DNA of 64,000 nt from Dipteris shenzhenensis (GCA_047967505.1 CM106539.1), one strand, 5' to 3'. Numbered from the stretch's first letter, positions 11,322-22,829 are shown. Notes: generated by a model not told the origin, from the letters alone. Program-made: numbers and translations.

Positions 11322-11553
11322 GTGACCTCTTAGGAGCCAACTACTCAATGTGTAGAGATTCCAGTTGAGCCATCTTATGTCTTTGAAGAATTGGTGTTTC
11401 TCCTTTTTCCTCTACTAATTGTCTTGCAGATTTTCATGTGACCTCTTAGGAGCCAACTACTCAATGTGTAGAGATTCCAACTGAGCCATCTTGTGTCTTT
11501 GAAGAATTGGTGTTTCTCCTTTTCCATCTACTAATTGTCTTGCAGATTTCATG
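11322..11553. repeat. 116-bp tandem duplication
   Basis: Copy 1 is 11,322-11,437 and copy 2 is 11,438-11,553; both begin GTGACCTCTTAGGAGCC and end GATTT(T)CATGT. The copies differ at only a few bases, so the duplication is fairly recent compared with its surroundings. Confidence 0.9.
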
Positions 11554-11559
11554 TGTTCT

Positions 11560-13080
11560 AGGCCACATTGATGTTCAAAGAACCGTGGTCATTGTCAAGG
11601 AAGAAGGCAACAAGAAACTAGGTGAAGAAGCACTCATTGTGGATGCTAATCAAGAATGAGAAAGTGAGAATCGTATAGAAGAGAAAGAGGTGTTGTACTC
11701 CCCTATCCAAAAAGCACAGACTACAAGTATAAGATAGATGATGACATGACGCTACGTGGAATAGTATGTGGCACACATTTATGGCATAGGTGTATGAAGC
11801 TGAGATTGAGTTGGAAGACTATAAGGTTGAGACTATATCAAATGATGAAGATGCACAAGGAGGTGGACAAGTGTCTGCCATTCCAAGATGTGACAAAGGG
11901 GATAAATAAGAGCAAGATATCTGTGAAGTTGCTATTGAGGCTATTGAGGAGCAAATAGACAAGAACATGATCAATTACGAAGAGGATACTGAGAAGTGGG
12001 AAACCTTCATGCAATAGGGGATGGAAGGCATGTTGCCATCATGGAAATGGACATATGTGGATGTGTGTGTGTCAAGGTAGAGTGGTATGAATCTATTCAG
12101 GATGAGGCAGTTGTAATACCAAGAATCCTAGATCATCTTGTGCATGAGGATGTGCATCATAGGTTGCATAGGTGGCCTTTTGAAGAGGGGAAGGGGATGA
12201 ATGATGATGAACCATTTTGGCAACAATTATATGATTTGCCATGCCTAGGTGCAATGGGCAAGAAGCTTTCTACGATGATGCAAATGTGGAGCTACGTATC
12301 CAATTCAACTTTGGCAAAGAGTGGTGCAACATAAGCTGCATCAGTGGCCCTTTGAGCAAGAGAGGAGGCTGCAAATCTGACCATTTGAAGAATAGAGGCT
12401 TGTGTTTAACTAGGGCAAAGCATCAATAGGGAAGCAAGGTGTTGTTGGACATGTGCAAATTTACATTACCAAGCATTGGATAAGAACAAAATAATTTCTA
12501 ATCAAAAGGATAAAATTGATGAAAAAGTGGAGGAAGAACCTTAGAAGACACAAAATGAAGTTTATGATCTAGCAGCATTCTTCTTTTAGCTGGTGCTAGA
12601 CATAAATGTCCTAGCAATTGGGGAAGGGAAAAATATGATGGGCTCATGTTTGGAGCCCAGGGTTCAGACCTTGAGTGCCCTTTGGGTGGGGGAGGCCGAT
12701 TGCCCATGATTATGTTCACGCCCCCTTTTTCACACGAGGAATCATGTAATGCCACTTGTCGGTCGCCACGACACACCACACTTCTTGCTACACTCGGGCG
12801 AGCGCTAATGTGTAAGCATCTTGAGACTTGGACTCTATTTGAGTCACACCCAAACTCATGGATAGACTCACTAAGAGCGAGTTCACGTGAAGGGAGGCAC
12901 TTGGAGGGAAAACCTGGTTTTTTTGCTAGCCCCTACTCAAGAGGAATGGGGCTCAAGCAGCAACCATGTGCCGCTGATAAGGACAGGTTGGGTTGCAAAC
13001 CACCCCTCCCACGTGAACAAGCTCCAACGAAATTAACAGATGGGCAACCTCCATTGGGAATTGAAACAAAGTAAAAATAA
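11560..13080 (+). other. Eroded coding-like region, unassigned
   Basis: Acidic protein-like text (for example DYKVETISNDEDAQGGG) runs in one plus frame near 11,810-11,990 with stops, and similar short open pieces continue to about 12,430. It may be the downstream part of the gypsy remnant at 10.9 kb, but no protease, RT or integrase motif is visible. From 12,640 to 13,080 the sequence is more GC-rich without a recognisable product. Confidence 0.3.
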
Positions 13081-13085
13081 AAAGT

Positions 13086-13362
13086 TGCCAAGGTGGCAAG
13101 GTGTGTACTGTTTTTATTTGAGTCGTACGGAAATTGAAAGTGCCAATAGTGCCCCCATATGAGGTGACCATGACAGAAATCTGAGTTGTCCTTGGGGCTT
13201 GACCTCAGAACGGGCGCATACACACGTTTTAGGCGCTTGGTTTAAACGCGATTGGCACAAGTTCAGGAGAAGAGAGAGATGTAAGAGATGTAAACCTCAG
13301 GTGCCAAGGTGGCAGAGGTTCCGTACTGCAAAAGATTTTTAACATGAGCTGCCAAGGTGGCA
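13086..13362. promoter_or_regulatory. Three palindromic 13-mers upstream of WDR91
   Basis: The perfect inverted repeat TGCCA-AGG-TGGCA occurs at 13,086-13,098, 13,302-13,314 and 13,350-13,362. Each copy is followed within 4-7 bases by GTACTG. All lie within about 360 bp of the ATG at 13,441. The symmetry suggests a site for a dimeric DNA-binding protein, but no factor can be named, and a small dispersed repeat is the alternative. Confidence 0.5.
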
Positions 13363-13440
13363 GGTCCGTACTGTTCAGCAGAACAGGAATGATTTAAACA
13401 CTAGCTGCTTTTCTTTTGCACCGTAGCATTCTTTTTGGCT

Positions 13441-13876
13441 ATGGCGACCTCGAATTCTTTGGCTATGGCGGAGCTTGATCTGCAGACCAGAATGCTCTAC
13501 TCCGAAGAGCTCGTCCGTGAGTTCCTCACCTTCAGAGGCTTCACCTCCACCCTTCGTAGCTTCGAGGCCGAGCTCTCCTCGGATCATCTTGGCCATGACT
13601 TCCGCGTCGATCGCATCATCCACCTCCTCTTCTCCGCCTACATACCCCGCTTCGAGGCCGACAAGCTCTTCTCCCTCCTCGCTTTCCTCCAGAAATGCTT
13701 CTTTTCCGCCCAGGACTCTCCGCACCTGCCCACCATCCGGAAGTTCGACACCTCGCTTAAACGCTACTACATCGTGCACGCCCTGCAGAAGGGGAGGGTC
13801 GATTGCGTGCTGGATTTCTTCCAGCGGTACGGCACAGGCTTGCTGCAAAGTGGAGACGAGTGGCATTCATGGTTTG
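13441..13876 (+). CDS. WDR91: WDR91-like protein, exon 1 (partial gene)
   Basis: 145 codons from the ATG at 13,441, free of stops, GC-rich with C/G-ending codons, unlike the flanking DNA. Residues about 20-44 (YSEELVREFLTFRGFTSTL...) form a LisH-like helix pair. Then come an RVDRIIHLLFSAYIPRFEA block, the RYYIVHALQKGRVDCVLDFF helix and LLQSGDEWHSWF, in the order of plant WDR91 N-termini. A GT donor after G13876 (TTTG|GTCCGT) leaves phase 1, so a next exon starting CN would give Ala after WF, as expected for the family. In animals WDR91 works with WDR81 on endosomes to restrain phosphatidylinositol 3-kinase activity; the plant role is less clear. The WD40 exons are not seen in the remaining 50 kb, so intron 1 is very long or this is a gene fragment. 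The in-frame TTG six bases upstream is not needed as a start. Confidence 0.82.
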
Positions 13877-15942
13877 GTCCGTGCGTGGCACCGAAAGTTT
13901 TCAACTTGATTATAAAATTTGACCGCTTTATATGTATCCTAAGACGAGGCTATTATCCTCTATCGAAATTATCATCAGCGATCGATCGCTGGCTGAAAAA
14001 ATGTCTAATTCTGATCTCCTTCTCTGTGCGGGTAGTACGGTAGAGCATTTGCTATTGTTATAATTATGCTCGCTAAAAGAAGTTGACTGAACTTGATTTG
14101 TAATAGAGACAATTCAACAGGAGGTTTTCAAGATTTTTTTTGTCTCCAAATAAGCCATGCCATCTGATGATTGACTCCTCCACGACCCTGTTCCATGGGA
14201 CTTTGTCTCTCTACACAATAGTATAGTGGGGACGGTCTGAAAATGCTGAGAATAAATTTGAACCGTGCCTTCATATCGTTGTAGCAAGGAGACGTACAAG
14301 ACATTGAGGATAGTAGAGGCAACTGTAAGTCAATGCCAATTTGTCAACGTAGTGTTGTTTTTCTTGCAGTGATAGATCTCTACATTTTCCTGCTGCAACT
14401 CTAAATGACGGTGCTCATCTTGCAAGCTGTGAAAGGCCTTAAAAATTTGGCAAGCCATCATTCTTAGCTGGCCAATTTCAAAGTTGCCATAGCCATAGTG
14501 GATGCCTCAAACGGGCTCGTTTTCATGGGAGAATACGTTAGGGGTCAAATCAAACTTTTGCAAGGCTGTACTAGAGGTTCCAGATTTGAGCAATTCCCGC
14601 TGAAGTTTCCCCATAAATTTGCCATCTACCTCACTAACAATATCTCATGCGACTTTATGTGGCTGCAAAATATTATGCATGAATTGCTCAGCTATCCGGA
14701 ACGCTGAATATTGCACTGCCTCCAAGATTTGAACCCATGACCTTAGCATTGGAAACTACTAATCGTTTGTTTGGAAACTACTACGTGAGAGTGCCTCTCC
14801 TCTCTTCTCTCCCAATTTTTCTCATAAGGTGCCCTTGGGAAATCCTTGGAGCGCCTTGTAAGGTTTTGTTGGTGAAGCCCACTTCCTATAAAGCCCTCTA
14901 CTGTCTCCTCCTTGCTAGTGTCTGCAGTCAGCTGTGAGTCAGCTGTGAAGGGGTTCAGAAAGCGCTTGAATCTGAGTTATAGGACTCAGGGTATTGCACT
15001 TTGAAGGTTTATGTGTCTTGAAGCCTTGAGAGAAGGCTTGTGAGAGAGAATAAGAGAGCGGAGGGAGAAGAAAAGCAGAGAGGGAGGAAAAGGGAGAGGA
15101 AGTGAGTGGAGAGAGAGAAAAAAAAAGACGAAACCCCAATATCTAAGAAAAGAAAGAGTGGTGCGGGAAAACCTTTGAGAGACGTAAAATTTTGACAATT
15201 GTGCCACTCTAAAAGAGAGAAAACTGTGAGAGGAATTGAGAGAGAATAGATTGAAAGAGAAGGAAGTGTGGTTTGAAGGAGAGAGAAGAGGAAAACTTGA
15301 TGATTGTACCGAAAATCAAATTTTGTCCATAGACATCGTCCCTCTTAACATTTGAGCCCCATCGAGAAATTTAGGTGCATCAATGCCTTCTTTTTTATGT
15401 AAAAGTTAAAAAAAAAAGCCAAACTTCCAAAGGCCATGTTTTGACGTCAACAATGCATGCAAATTCTGGAATGTAAAAATGGCAAAACCAAGAAGGCATT
15501 TTCAATACAGATAAATACTGATTTGGGTACAAAAGTGACACTCGATTGACAAAAAATAAAGACATCAATCTGAGAGCGTTCAATGCATGCAACCTCATCA
15601 AAATCATGCCAGCTATCAACTTGCAATTTAAAGACTTCATGCCAATGCCATTGGCAAAAGCAGATCACAAAACTTCAATGACAAAACAACCGATCAAGCC
15701 AAAAACATGGCATGTATGTAATGGAGGAGGAAAAATCAGTAGAGTTTTGGGAGGTTACCACTAGGTCACTTTTACAAAGAGAGGGCTGAAAAAGAGGAGG
15801 TGGGGGAGGGCTACATAAGCCTCACTCTCACTTATTTGTATGGTAAGACATGATTTGACAGCTTAACCCTCTAATCTATTTTGAGTGCTTCTGCTCCCCC
15901 TTTCAGCCTCTACCTACCTTACCTCTGTGTGTGTGTGTGTGT
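13877..15942. other. Putative WDR91 intron 1 start; no further exon seen
   Basis: Frames beyond the donor site hold no WDR91 continuation. The sequence includes purine-rich GA stretches (15,000-15,300), a low-complexity A-rich run near 15,410 and a (TG)n run at 15,926-15,942. Short open frames here are not recognisable. Confidence 0.45.
14705..14790 (-). repeat. Possible tRNA-derived SINE head
   Basis: On the minus strand GGGTTCAAATC matches a pol III B box. About 30 bases upstream is AGTAGTTTCCAATGCTAAGG, resembling an A box followed by a tRNA anticodon arm. The T arm does not pair well and no acceptor stem is seen, so this is a SINE head or tRNA relic, not a functional tRNA. Confidence 0.35.
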
Positions 15943-15959
15943 GATTCGGCATTGTTGCC

Positions 15960-16850
15960 CTGTTTGAATAGAAGTTGTGGATTTTCCTCAATGCTTGTCT
16001 TCTCTTCTACCTAAAATTGCAGCTTCCCTCAGTAAGGTGGTATGTCCACCGCGACCCAATGGAAATTCAAATCGCTTCTGCATTTCGTGGGATACAGATC
16101 ATCCCACTCCAGCTTCATATTCGGTTACTGTGAATAATGTTTCCATGGGGAGTGCCTTTTACAAGCTCAAATGGGATTTGTTTGTAGGTGCTTGCTTTGA
16201 ATGTAAGCAATTTGGACACATGGCTTTACAATGTCCTTCCCGAGCTCTCCACGGATGCCAGTGCAAACTAAAATGGTTCAGCCTTTGAATAAGAATGCAA
16301 ATGCCTCTTCTGTGGTAAAAAACAAAGGGGTCAAATAGTTTTTCTCTGTTCAAGACAAAGGCAAAGCCCCGGCTGTCTCAAATGGTAATGCTTCTTTTCC
16401 TGTGCTAGGGGAGGGGGGAAAATTTTTTGACTGATGGATGGCAAACTCCTCGCAAAGTGATCTCCCCCAGGCGCCCTTTGCTTTCTGTGGTAAAAAACAA
16501 AGGGGTCAAATAGTTTTTCTCTGTTCAAGACAAAGGCAAAGCCCCGGCTGTCTCAAATGGTAATGCTTCTTTTCCTGTGCTAGGGGAGGGGGGAAAATTT
16601 TTTGACTGATGGATGGCAAACTCCTCGCAAAGTGATCTCCCCCAGGCGCCCTTTGCTTTCTTGGACTTGGAGTTGTGCATCCTCTCATGGGAAAACACCT
16701 GCTGAAAACTCTGGTGTTGGCTTGACCTGGGCTGCTGTGACTGCAAATCGGACCTTGTTTCCTGAAGAAGAAGTTGCTGCACTTTTGTCCTCTCCTCAGG
16801 CTGATGCTCAGGGCAGAGGCTCGGACATTGAGGTGAAAATGCAGACGTAG
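15960..16850 (+). pseudogene. LINE A ORF1 (gag-like), C-terminal part
   Basis: Begins in the DUF4283-like region (FPQCLSSLLPKIAASLSKVV), then carries a zinc knuckle CFECKQFGHMALQC (C-x2-C-x4-H-x4-C) near 16,190-16,235. The Ser/Pro-rich tail ends at a stop around 16,848. ORF1 binds element RNA in this LINE group. A frame slip near 16,245 and a 175-bp tandem duplication (16,311-16,660) disrupt it. The same region in LINE B is open without the duplication. Confidence 0.7.
16311..16660. repeat. 175-bp tandem duplication inside LINE A ORF1
   Basis: Copy 1 starts at 16,311 and copy 2 at 16,486; both begin TGTGGTAAAAAACAAAGGGG and end CGCCCTTTGCTTTC. They look identical base for base, so the duplication is much younger than the element's other damage. 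LINE B has a single copy (54,146-54,340). Confidence 0.95.
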
Positions 16851-16919
16851 ACAGCCCGTTAGTTGCTGTACATACCTGTTCCATAACTGTAAATATGCTT
16901 GATCATCTGAAGTGTGTTA

Positions 16920-17913
16920 CTCTCAATGTATAGGGAATGTGTAATGGTCGCAAATGGAAACTGGTCTGGATGTATATCAGGCAATTGCAGCCTGATATAG
17001 TTGCTTTGCAAGAGCATAATCAGCATATGTATGCTGGTCAAATAGACAATTTTGCTCGTTATGATATCTTCATTGTTGGAGAGCACTCTTTTTTTGGTGT
17101 GGCTTTTTTGGTAAAGCATGACCTTCAACCTGTTGTGGCTCTCAATGATCGCCATGGTAGATGGATTATTGTTCAATGCCTTGTTTAAGGGAAATTTTTT
17201 GAATTTGCATCGGTTTATGCCCCCCAATCTCTCGTGATAGAGCTTTGATCTGGGCTGCCATGCATAGCTATCCATGGCGACAACATGCCTTCATTTGTGG
17301 TGACTTTAATAATGCTCCTCAATCGGGTGACAACACCTCAGGCCACACTCATATGTTGGCTTCTGAAACACAGACTTGGTCTGATTTTTTGCTTCAGTTG
17401 TGCTTGGTTGATCTCTGGAAGGAATTACAGCCCATGCTTCCGGGCTATACCTTTCAGCATAATGCTCAATCTTCTTATCGGGCACGCTTGGACAGATGGT
17501 ATGAGGTTGATCCACAGCATTGTGATGCCTTTACTTGTCAAATTTGGGTTGATCATGCTTTCACACATTCGGATCATGCTCCTCTTTGGTTGAGGCTTTC
17601 CTTACATGAATTTCCCACTGACAGGTTGCCTTGCCGAAGGCTTTTGCTGATTAATAATAGTTATCTGGAGCATGCTGACTTTAAAGCCTTGGTCTCTGAT
17701 GCTATTCAGCCTCTCTCTCGTGAGATATGCATTGGTTTGGATTATGCCTGGCAGGCTTTTGTTGCTCGGATGCAAGCCGTCATTCGGGATTATGGCAAAT
17801 CCTATATGCAAGCCACAAGGGAGACTGTAGCACATGCTAAATTTACTTGTAAGAGTTTGACTGAGCTTGCTCATCTTCGCCCTTTGTCTTCAGAGGAAAG
17901 CATGCTCTTTTAG
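16920..17913 (+). pseudogene. LINE A endonuclease domain
   Basis: Apurinic-like endonuclease that nicks target DNA to prime reverse transcription. Motifs in order: LQPDIVALQEHN (catalytic Glu), GRWIIVQC, FICGDFNNAP (catalytic GDFN), RARLDRWY, and THSDHAPLWL (catalytic SDH). The first part (16,937-17,188) and the second (17,245-17,913) are separated by a stop and a frame change near 17,190-17,240. The second part is 222 codons without interruption. Catalytic residues remain readable even though the frame is broken. Confidence 0.8.
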
Positions 17914-17940
17914 TTCAGGCTCAATTCTCTCTTCAATCCA

Positions 17941-19480
17941 ATGATCGCAGAAAGCTTGCTAAATGGGAAACCCAATCCAGACAACGGGCTTTTTTTGATA
18001 AAGGTTGGTCTTCCAAGCAATTTTTTAAGAGTTTACACTACAAACGCCATGCTGTCAATATCTATTGGATCCTCCACTCATTTTGGGCATGTGGATACTC
18101 GTTCTCCTCGAGTCGTGTCTGCACGTCAGCTTCTTTTGCAGCATGTTCATCCAATTCTGTCTGATGCTCAGGCTTTGGAACTTGAACATCCCTTCACTGA
18201 AAGGGAATTGTCTAATGCACTGAGATTCTGTGGCAGATGGAAATCTCCAGGATGGGATGGTCTCACTGTTGAATTCTTTCTTACATTCTGGGATCTTCTT
18301 AAATTCACCTTGCTGTAAATGGTAAATACAGCATGGCAAAATCAGCAGATGCATGTGTCATGGAAAAAGGGTGGTCTTCTCAAGCTGATTCGAAAGAAGT
18401 AGCTATGTGATTCACTTGGTGATTGGAGGCCAATCACGCTCATGCCAGTCATTTACAAGATCATTGCCAAAATGGTGGTTAATCGGATTAAAGGTTATTT
18501 GCACGATGGGTTGCATCCCTCCCAATATGGCTTTGTTCCACGTCGCCATATCACAGATAACATTGCCAATGCTTATATTGGGATTGAATATGCCAAATAC
18601 ACGCAGCAGGATGTTCTACTCTTGTAGGTAGATATTGCAAAAGCATTTGACACAGTTCAATGGGATTTCATCTCGCAAACTATGCGAGCTTTGGGGTTTG
18701 GACAAAAAATGCAGCATGTTATTTACTGGCTTTACAGAGATAGCAATGCGGCTTGCATTCTTTCTGGGGATATCTCTGATGAGTGGACTCTTCGTTGTTC
18801 GGTCCGCTAGGGATATTCTCTCAGTGCTTTACTGGCTTTACAGAGATAGCAATGCGGCTTGCATTCTTTCTAGGGATATCTCTGATGAGTGGACTCTTCG
18901 TTGTTCGGTCCGCTAGGGATGCCCTCTCAGTGCTTTACTGTATGCCATTGCTACTCATCCTATGCTGCAATATATTGATCATCTTGTGGCTACATGATCA
19001 CTTCATGGCTTGGAATTCGATGCTAATCGCAGCATGGTTGCTCAAGCTAATGCTGATGATTCTTTCTTTACCCCGAAGAATACGCCCCATGATCTTGGTG
19101 CCTTGATGCAAGCCCTCTCTGTTTATGGTTTGGCAGTTGGTCTTCATGTTAATTTTCAGAAGTCTAAGCTGCTCCCTTTGCATTTCAAAGACTAGCATAG
19201 TCTATTATGGCCCGGGGATAGCATTCCACCCACTCAGTTTGTTCGTGATCTTGGTTATCCTTTGGGGTGGAAACTCACTCGTCGACAACAAACTGATTGG
19301 GTTTTGGATAAGCTTCGGAAAAAGCTTGAGTATTGGAAACTGGCAACTTGGCCTTTGCACGTTCGTCTTCGAATAGTGCAGTCCATCCTTGTGGCATATA
19401 TTCAATTTTACTTGCCATTGATCATGTTCACTAAGGCAGATCTTACATCTTTCATGTTTGTCTTTATGGAAATCTTTTGG
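17941..19480 (+). pseudogene. LINE A reverse transcriptase domain
   Basis: RT blocks in order: KSPGWDGLTVEFF, DWRPITLMPVIYKIIAK, YGFVPRRHITDNI, VDIAKAFDTVQWDF, then CSVR*G and a NADDSFF box where most LINEs have [F/Y]ADD. Downstream are the thumb-region blocks GLAVGLHVNFQKSKLLP and RDLGYPLG. Several stops (near 18,316, 18,402, 18,625 and both copies of the duplicated segment) and frame slips inactivate it. A 106-bp duplication splits the domain just before the active-site block. Confidence 0.8.
18722..18933. repeat. 106-bp tandem duplication inside LINE A RT
   Basis: Copies at 18,722-18,827 and 18,828-18,933, beginning TTTACTGGCTTTACAGAG. They differ at only about four positions. The unit spans the RT strand before the catalytic box and shifts the frame (106 is not a multiple of three). 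Confidence 0.95.
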
Positions 19481-19489
19481 TAATCCAAA

Positions 19490-20690
19490 CATGGCAGAAA
19501 AAGTCTCAGGCTGCTTTCAATGCATCACATTTGTTCTCCCAAGATGCATGGTGGATTGAACATCACGGATATTCATGTGCATATTCTTGCCCACAGGGGG
19601 AAAATGTTGTTGCAATTTTTGCAAGGTGATCAGCCTTGGGCTCTTATGATTAGGACTCTGGTAACTCATATCAGTATTTCTGCTTTTGGTCATTGGCTAC
19701 TCGATCAATGGGATTTCTTTTTTGGCTGCATTGATGGCACTGCCTGGCTGCCCTTTTGTCTCCCGCGTGCTTTTTGACTGGAAGCATGTTCTTTCTTATC
19801 TAGAATGGAACGGACGGTAATCTTTGCTTGGGAATTCTTTGAGAGCTGAAAGCATTCACTGGTTGAAAGTCTTTTAGCCTCCCTTGGCTTTATAGAAACC
19901 TCGATGCTCCTACTTTGTCTCGTTTAAAGGCATCACCTCGGTTCCTGATGTTATAGATGATGCTGGTACTGTGCTCTCCTTTTCTCTGGCAGCTACTAGA
20001 TATGGATTGGGCTCTCATTATCGTCCTTTGTGGCGACAAATTACTTCTATGCTTTCGCCTTTTGTTCCGATTCCTCCTTTGGAACTCTAGGACCGGTTGG
20101 AAGATTGGACTTTGACTTCTCCAGGGTCCTCTTCTCATCCTTTGAGGCTATCTCAGATTACTGTACCTGCATTGTATAAAATCCTCTTGCCTTAACCTTG
20201 GGTTTCAGAGAGAGGTGATTTTGTTTGGCGAATGCATCGCCCAGCCAAGTGGTGGAGGAAAAGATTACAGCAACTCTTGGGTTTTCTTTTGACGAGTTCT
20301 TTTGGGAGTGTTTCGATCTGGACAGCGATTAGCTCATCGACACATTACTCCTGCACTTTGCCACGGATGTTCTGCTTCTTCAGAGACTGTGCCTCACTTG
20401 TTTTGGCATTGTCCGTGCTCTTGTGAGTTTTTTGATCTGCTTTCACAGCGCCTGCGAGCGAGATTCCCATCTGTTTGATTTGGGAAGTTCTTCTGGCTAT
20501 TTGGGTTTCATCCATCCAGACCGGAGTTTCATCTGTTCTTCGTTTGGGTTCGCTATTGGGCACTATGGACTTTATGGACATATAGGAATTGTAAAGTCTT
20601 TGGTGATCCTACTTTCTATCTGTTTGGCTTTTTTAGGCGTTCTCTGCAGCAATCTTTCTTTGATTGCTTGCAGGCCTGCTCCATAGATCA
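19490..20690 (+). pseudogene. LINE A C-terminal region with zf-RVT remnant
   Basis: Follows the RT thumb: HICSPKMHGGLNITDIHVH, then long stretches matching LINE B, including the finger region (C-x2-C-S-A-S-S-E-T...H...C) near 20,365-20,420 and a Trp-rich tail ending at a stop near 20,686. In plant LINEs this zf-RVT region probably binds element RNA or the target site. Numerous stops. A stretch present in LINE B (59,500-59,525) is deleted here at about 20,280. Confidence 0.65.
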
Positions 20691-20801
20691 TGAGGTCTTT
20701 TTGGCATATACTGAAATTTTCAGTTGATGTAATTGTAGCACCTTGTTTCGAGGTTGCTACTCATATAATATAATCAATCAAAGATTTCACCCAAAAAAAA
20801 A

Positions 20802-22829
20802 TTGTGTGTGGAGCGAGAGACATGACAGACTCACTAGCAGGTTGAGGCACTTCGAATGCAACAAGATTAAATTGACTGCAAGATGATGCGATGGCAAATG
20901 GTGGAACGGGCACATGAAGGCATCCTAGGGTTTTGTCGAAACGGGATGCCTCATTCCCTTTGGTTCAGGATTATGGCACAAGGCCAACTTTGCTGAGATG
21001 CGTAACTCCATCAAGAAAGAGAATGAAAACCTGAAAAGACAGTGATAGAGCAAGCCTTGAATGTCAATCCATCAATGTGAAACCATTAAGTGCTGGTAAA
21101 GAAAATGCAAGCAGAAATAAAAGCCTACAACGTTGCAAATGCAAGATGCAACAAGAGATGAGGAGGCCAATGTGATCCAAGGACACATAGGACTGAGGCA
21201 CTAGACTCTGCAATTGCAGAAATTATGAAGGGGCTTAAGGATGCACAAGATCAAATATCAATGGGAAAGCAACTTAATGAGGATCCCACTGATGAAACAG
21301 ATGACAAATTTGAAGCGGATATTTCAGATCAATCAGAGACAATACAATCTGAAATTTAAAAACAGCAGGATGCCTTGACAGTGACCATGGATGCCAAAAT
21401 GCACAGTCACAAAGGAAGTGATGGCGGAGAACTATCTGTCCTCAAGGTTGAAAGGGAGGTGCAGAACGCCTTTAAAAAAGATGGTTGAGGATCACACACT
21501 TTAGCAACAATTAAGGTACTAGAGCTTGAAGTGCAAGTGCTTAAACAAGAGAGCCCTTGGCATTGTCCAAGGCATTGAAATCATTAAAGATGAGAATGCA
21601 TTGCATGAAAGAGCTCAAGGCTGGACAAGGGCAAGTCTTGAAGAAACCCAAGAGGATGGAAGGAAAAATTACAGCCAGGATGGAAGAGCATTCCAAGGAG
21701 GCTAAATCTTGCACAGTGGTCAAGGGATACAAACCCGTGAAAGTCAATCAAGAGAGGACACATGCAGACAAAACAAGCCTTGAAAGTCAGCCCATATTGA
21801 AAACAGCTCAGATTTCCTCCATAGAACTTTAAGAGTAGAAAAAGACCGGATTGAGCATGCTTAGAGAGTTGGAAAGCTAATGGTGATAAATTCAGGTATG
21901 CCCAAGTAAGTGGGTCCTCACGAAGACCAAATCTGAAGAGGGACCCTAATCTTCATCAATGAAGATCTTACACAAATGTCAATTGAGCAGCTGGAGGAGG
22001 GATCAAGAGGTGATCGAGAACAACGGAGAAGGGCAAGTGGGCAGTATACAGAGACAGCAGAGCGATCATCCAAGAGGGGAGCCCCTCCCCCTCAAAGGGG
22101 TTCACAGCCTGTGGGACCATCAATGCTTTGTCCCTTGCCCTTTGCAACAGAAATGGGACCATGTGGTCGTAACCAAGCAACATTGCCAAGACTTATCAGA
22201 GCCTTGAAAAGGTGTTACCAATAGTATCTCCGTACACGTAGATGTCCACACGTTTAGTGCCTGAGGAGTGCAGGTCTTGTGTGGGGTGGCAATTCTCCTC
22301 CTCTCACACCTCCAAACACGTGGTAGTCGTAGGTATGAATGAGCATGCCCATTAATGTGAATCAGCCTTAGGAGGCCATCATCCATTGGTGTTTACATCA
22401 TAGCCTGCTACTCCCCAATACAAATGGCAGGCTATGCAGGCTATGCAGGACAGCCTTTCGGAAGGGACGGGTTTCAGCTTCCCAGCACTCTATGGGGACA
22501 TCCATAGATACATGCAGCAGCAAGGAGAGGTCCTACTTATGGAGACTTTGATGCTAGGTCAATGATATGCAGGGAGAGATCTAGATTTCCAGGAGGATGC
22601 CATATACACGCCCATGTACATATGGTGGGTTAAGTTGCAGATCAGAGGACGCGTGAGAATGAAACTGCACCATGTTCTTTAATTCATCTACGCATATATT
22701 CCCACCGTATTAGCGGACATGGAAATTTCAACTTGTGGAGTTTTCTTCCATGTTGCGACTTGCTGATACTGGGATAAGTTCTTCTATCTTGAATGGTGGT
22801 TTGCCCTATTAGTTACTCAGGGTAGTTTT
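20802..22829 (+). pseudogene. Element E, 5' part: eroded coiled-coil ORF and unknown region
   Basis: Between about 20,970 and 21,830 all three plus frames take turns showing Lys/Glu-rich heptad-like text (FAEMRNSIKKENENLKRQ; ALDSAIAEIMKGLKDAQDQI), typical of a long coiled coil with many frameshifts. From 22,430 to 22,825 another protein-like stretch is rich in aromatic residues (MYIWWVKLQIRG... FFYLEWWFALLV). The text should continue at 34,115, because copia B is an insertion with target duplication GTTTT. The protein family is not recognised; a gag or ORF1 of an undescribed retroelement is one reading. Confidence 0.35.

Larger units (their letters stand above)
15943..20801 (+). mobile_element. 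LINE A (5'-truncated non-LTR retrotransposon)
   Basis: About 4.86 kb, homologous to LINE B (52.7-60 kb) from the middle of ORF1 to the 3' end. It ends in an A run at 20,793-20,801. The 5' junction lies in a (TG)n run, and TGTGTGTGG follows the A run, compatible with a target duplication inside the microsatellite. Order: ORF1 end with CCHC knuckle, endonuclease, RT, zf-RVT tail. It has many stops, frameshifts and two internal tandem duplications, so it is inactive. It is close enough to LINE B to be aligned throughout. Confidence 0.85.

Noticed and set aside
12640-12700. GGGTTCAGACC as a pol III B box of a SINE or tRNA gene
   Set aside because: The nearest A-box-like sequence is too close and no tRNA arms fold; the match is probably chance.
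13375-13866. 163-residue minus-strand frame over WDR91 exon 1
   Set aside because: It is the antisense shadow of a GC-rich exon; the plus-strand reading has family similarity and a splice donor.
14114-14707. Short frames after the WDR91 donor as possible exon 2
   Set aside because: None shows the expected 'IPY...NP...F..YF..EW' text of the family or an AG acceptor followed by it.
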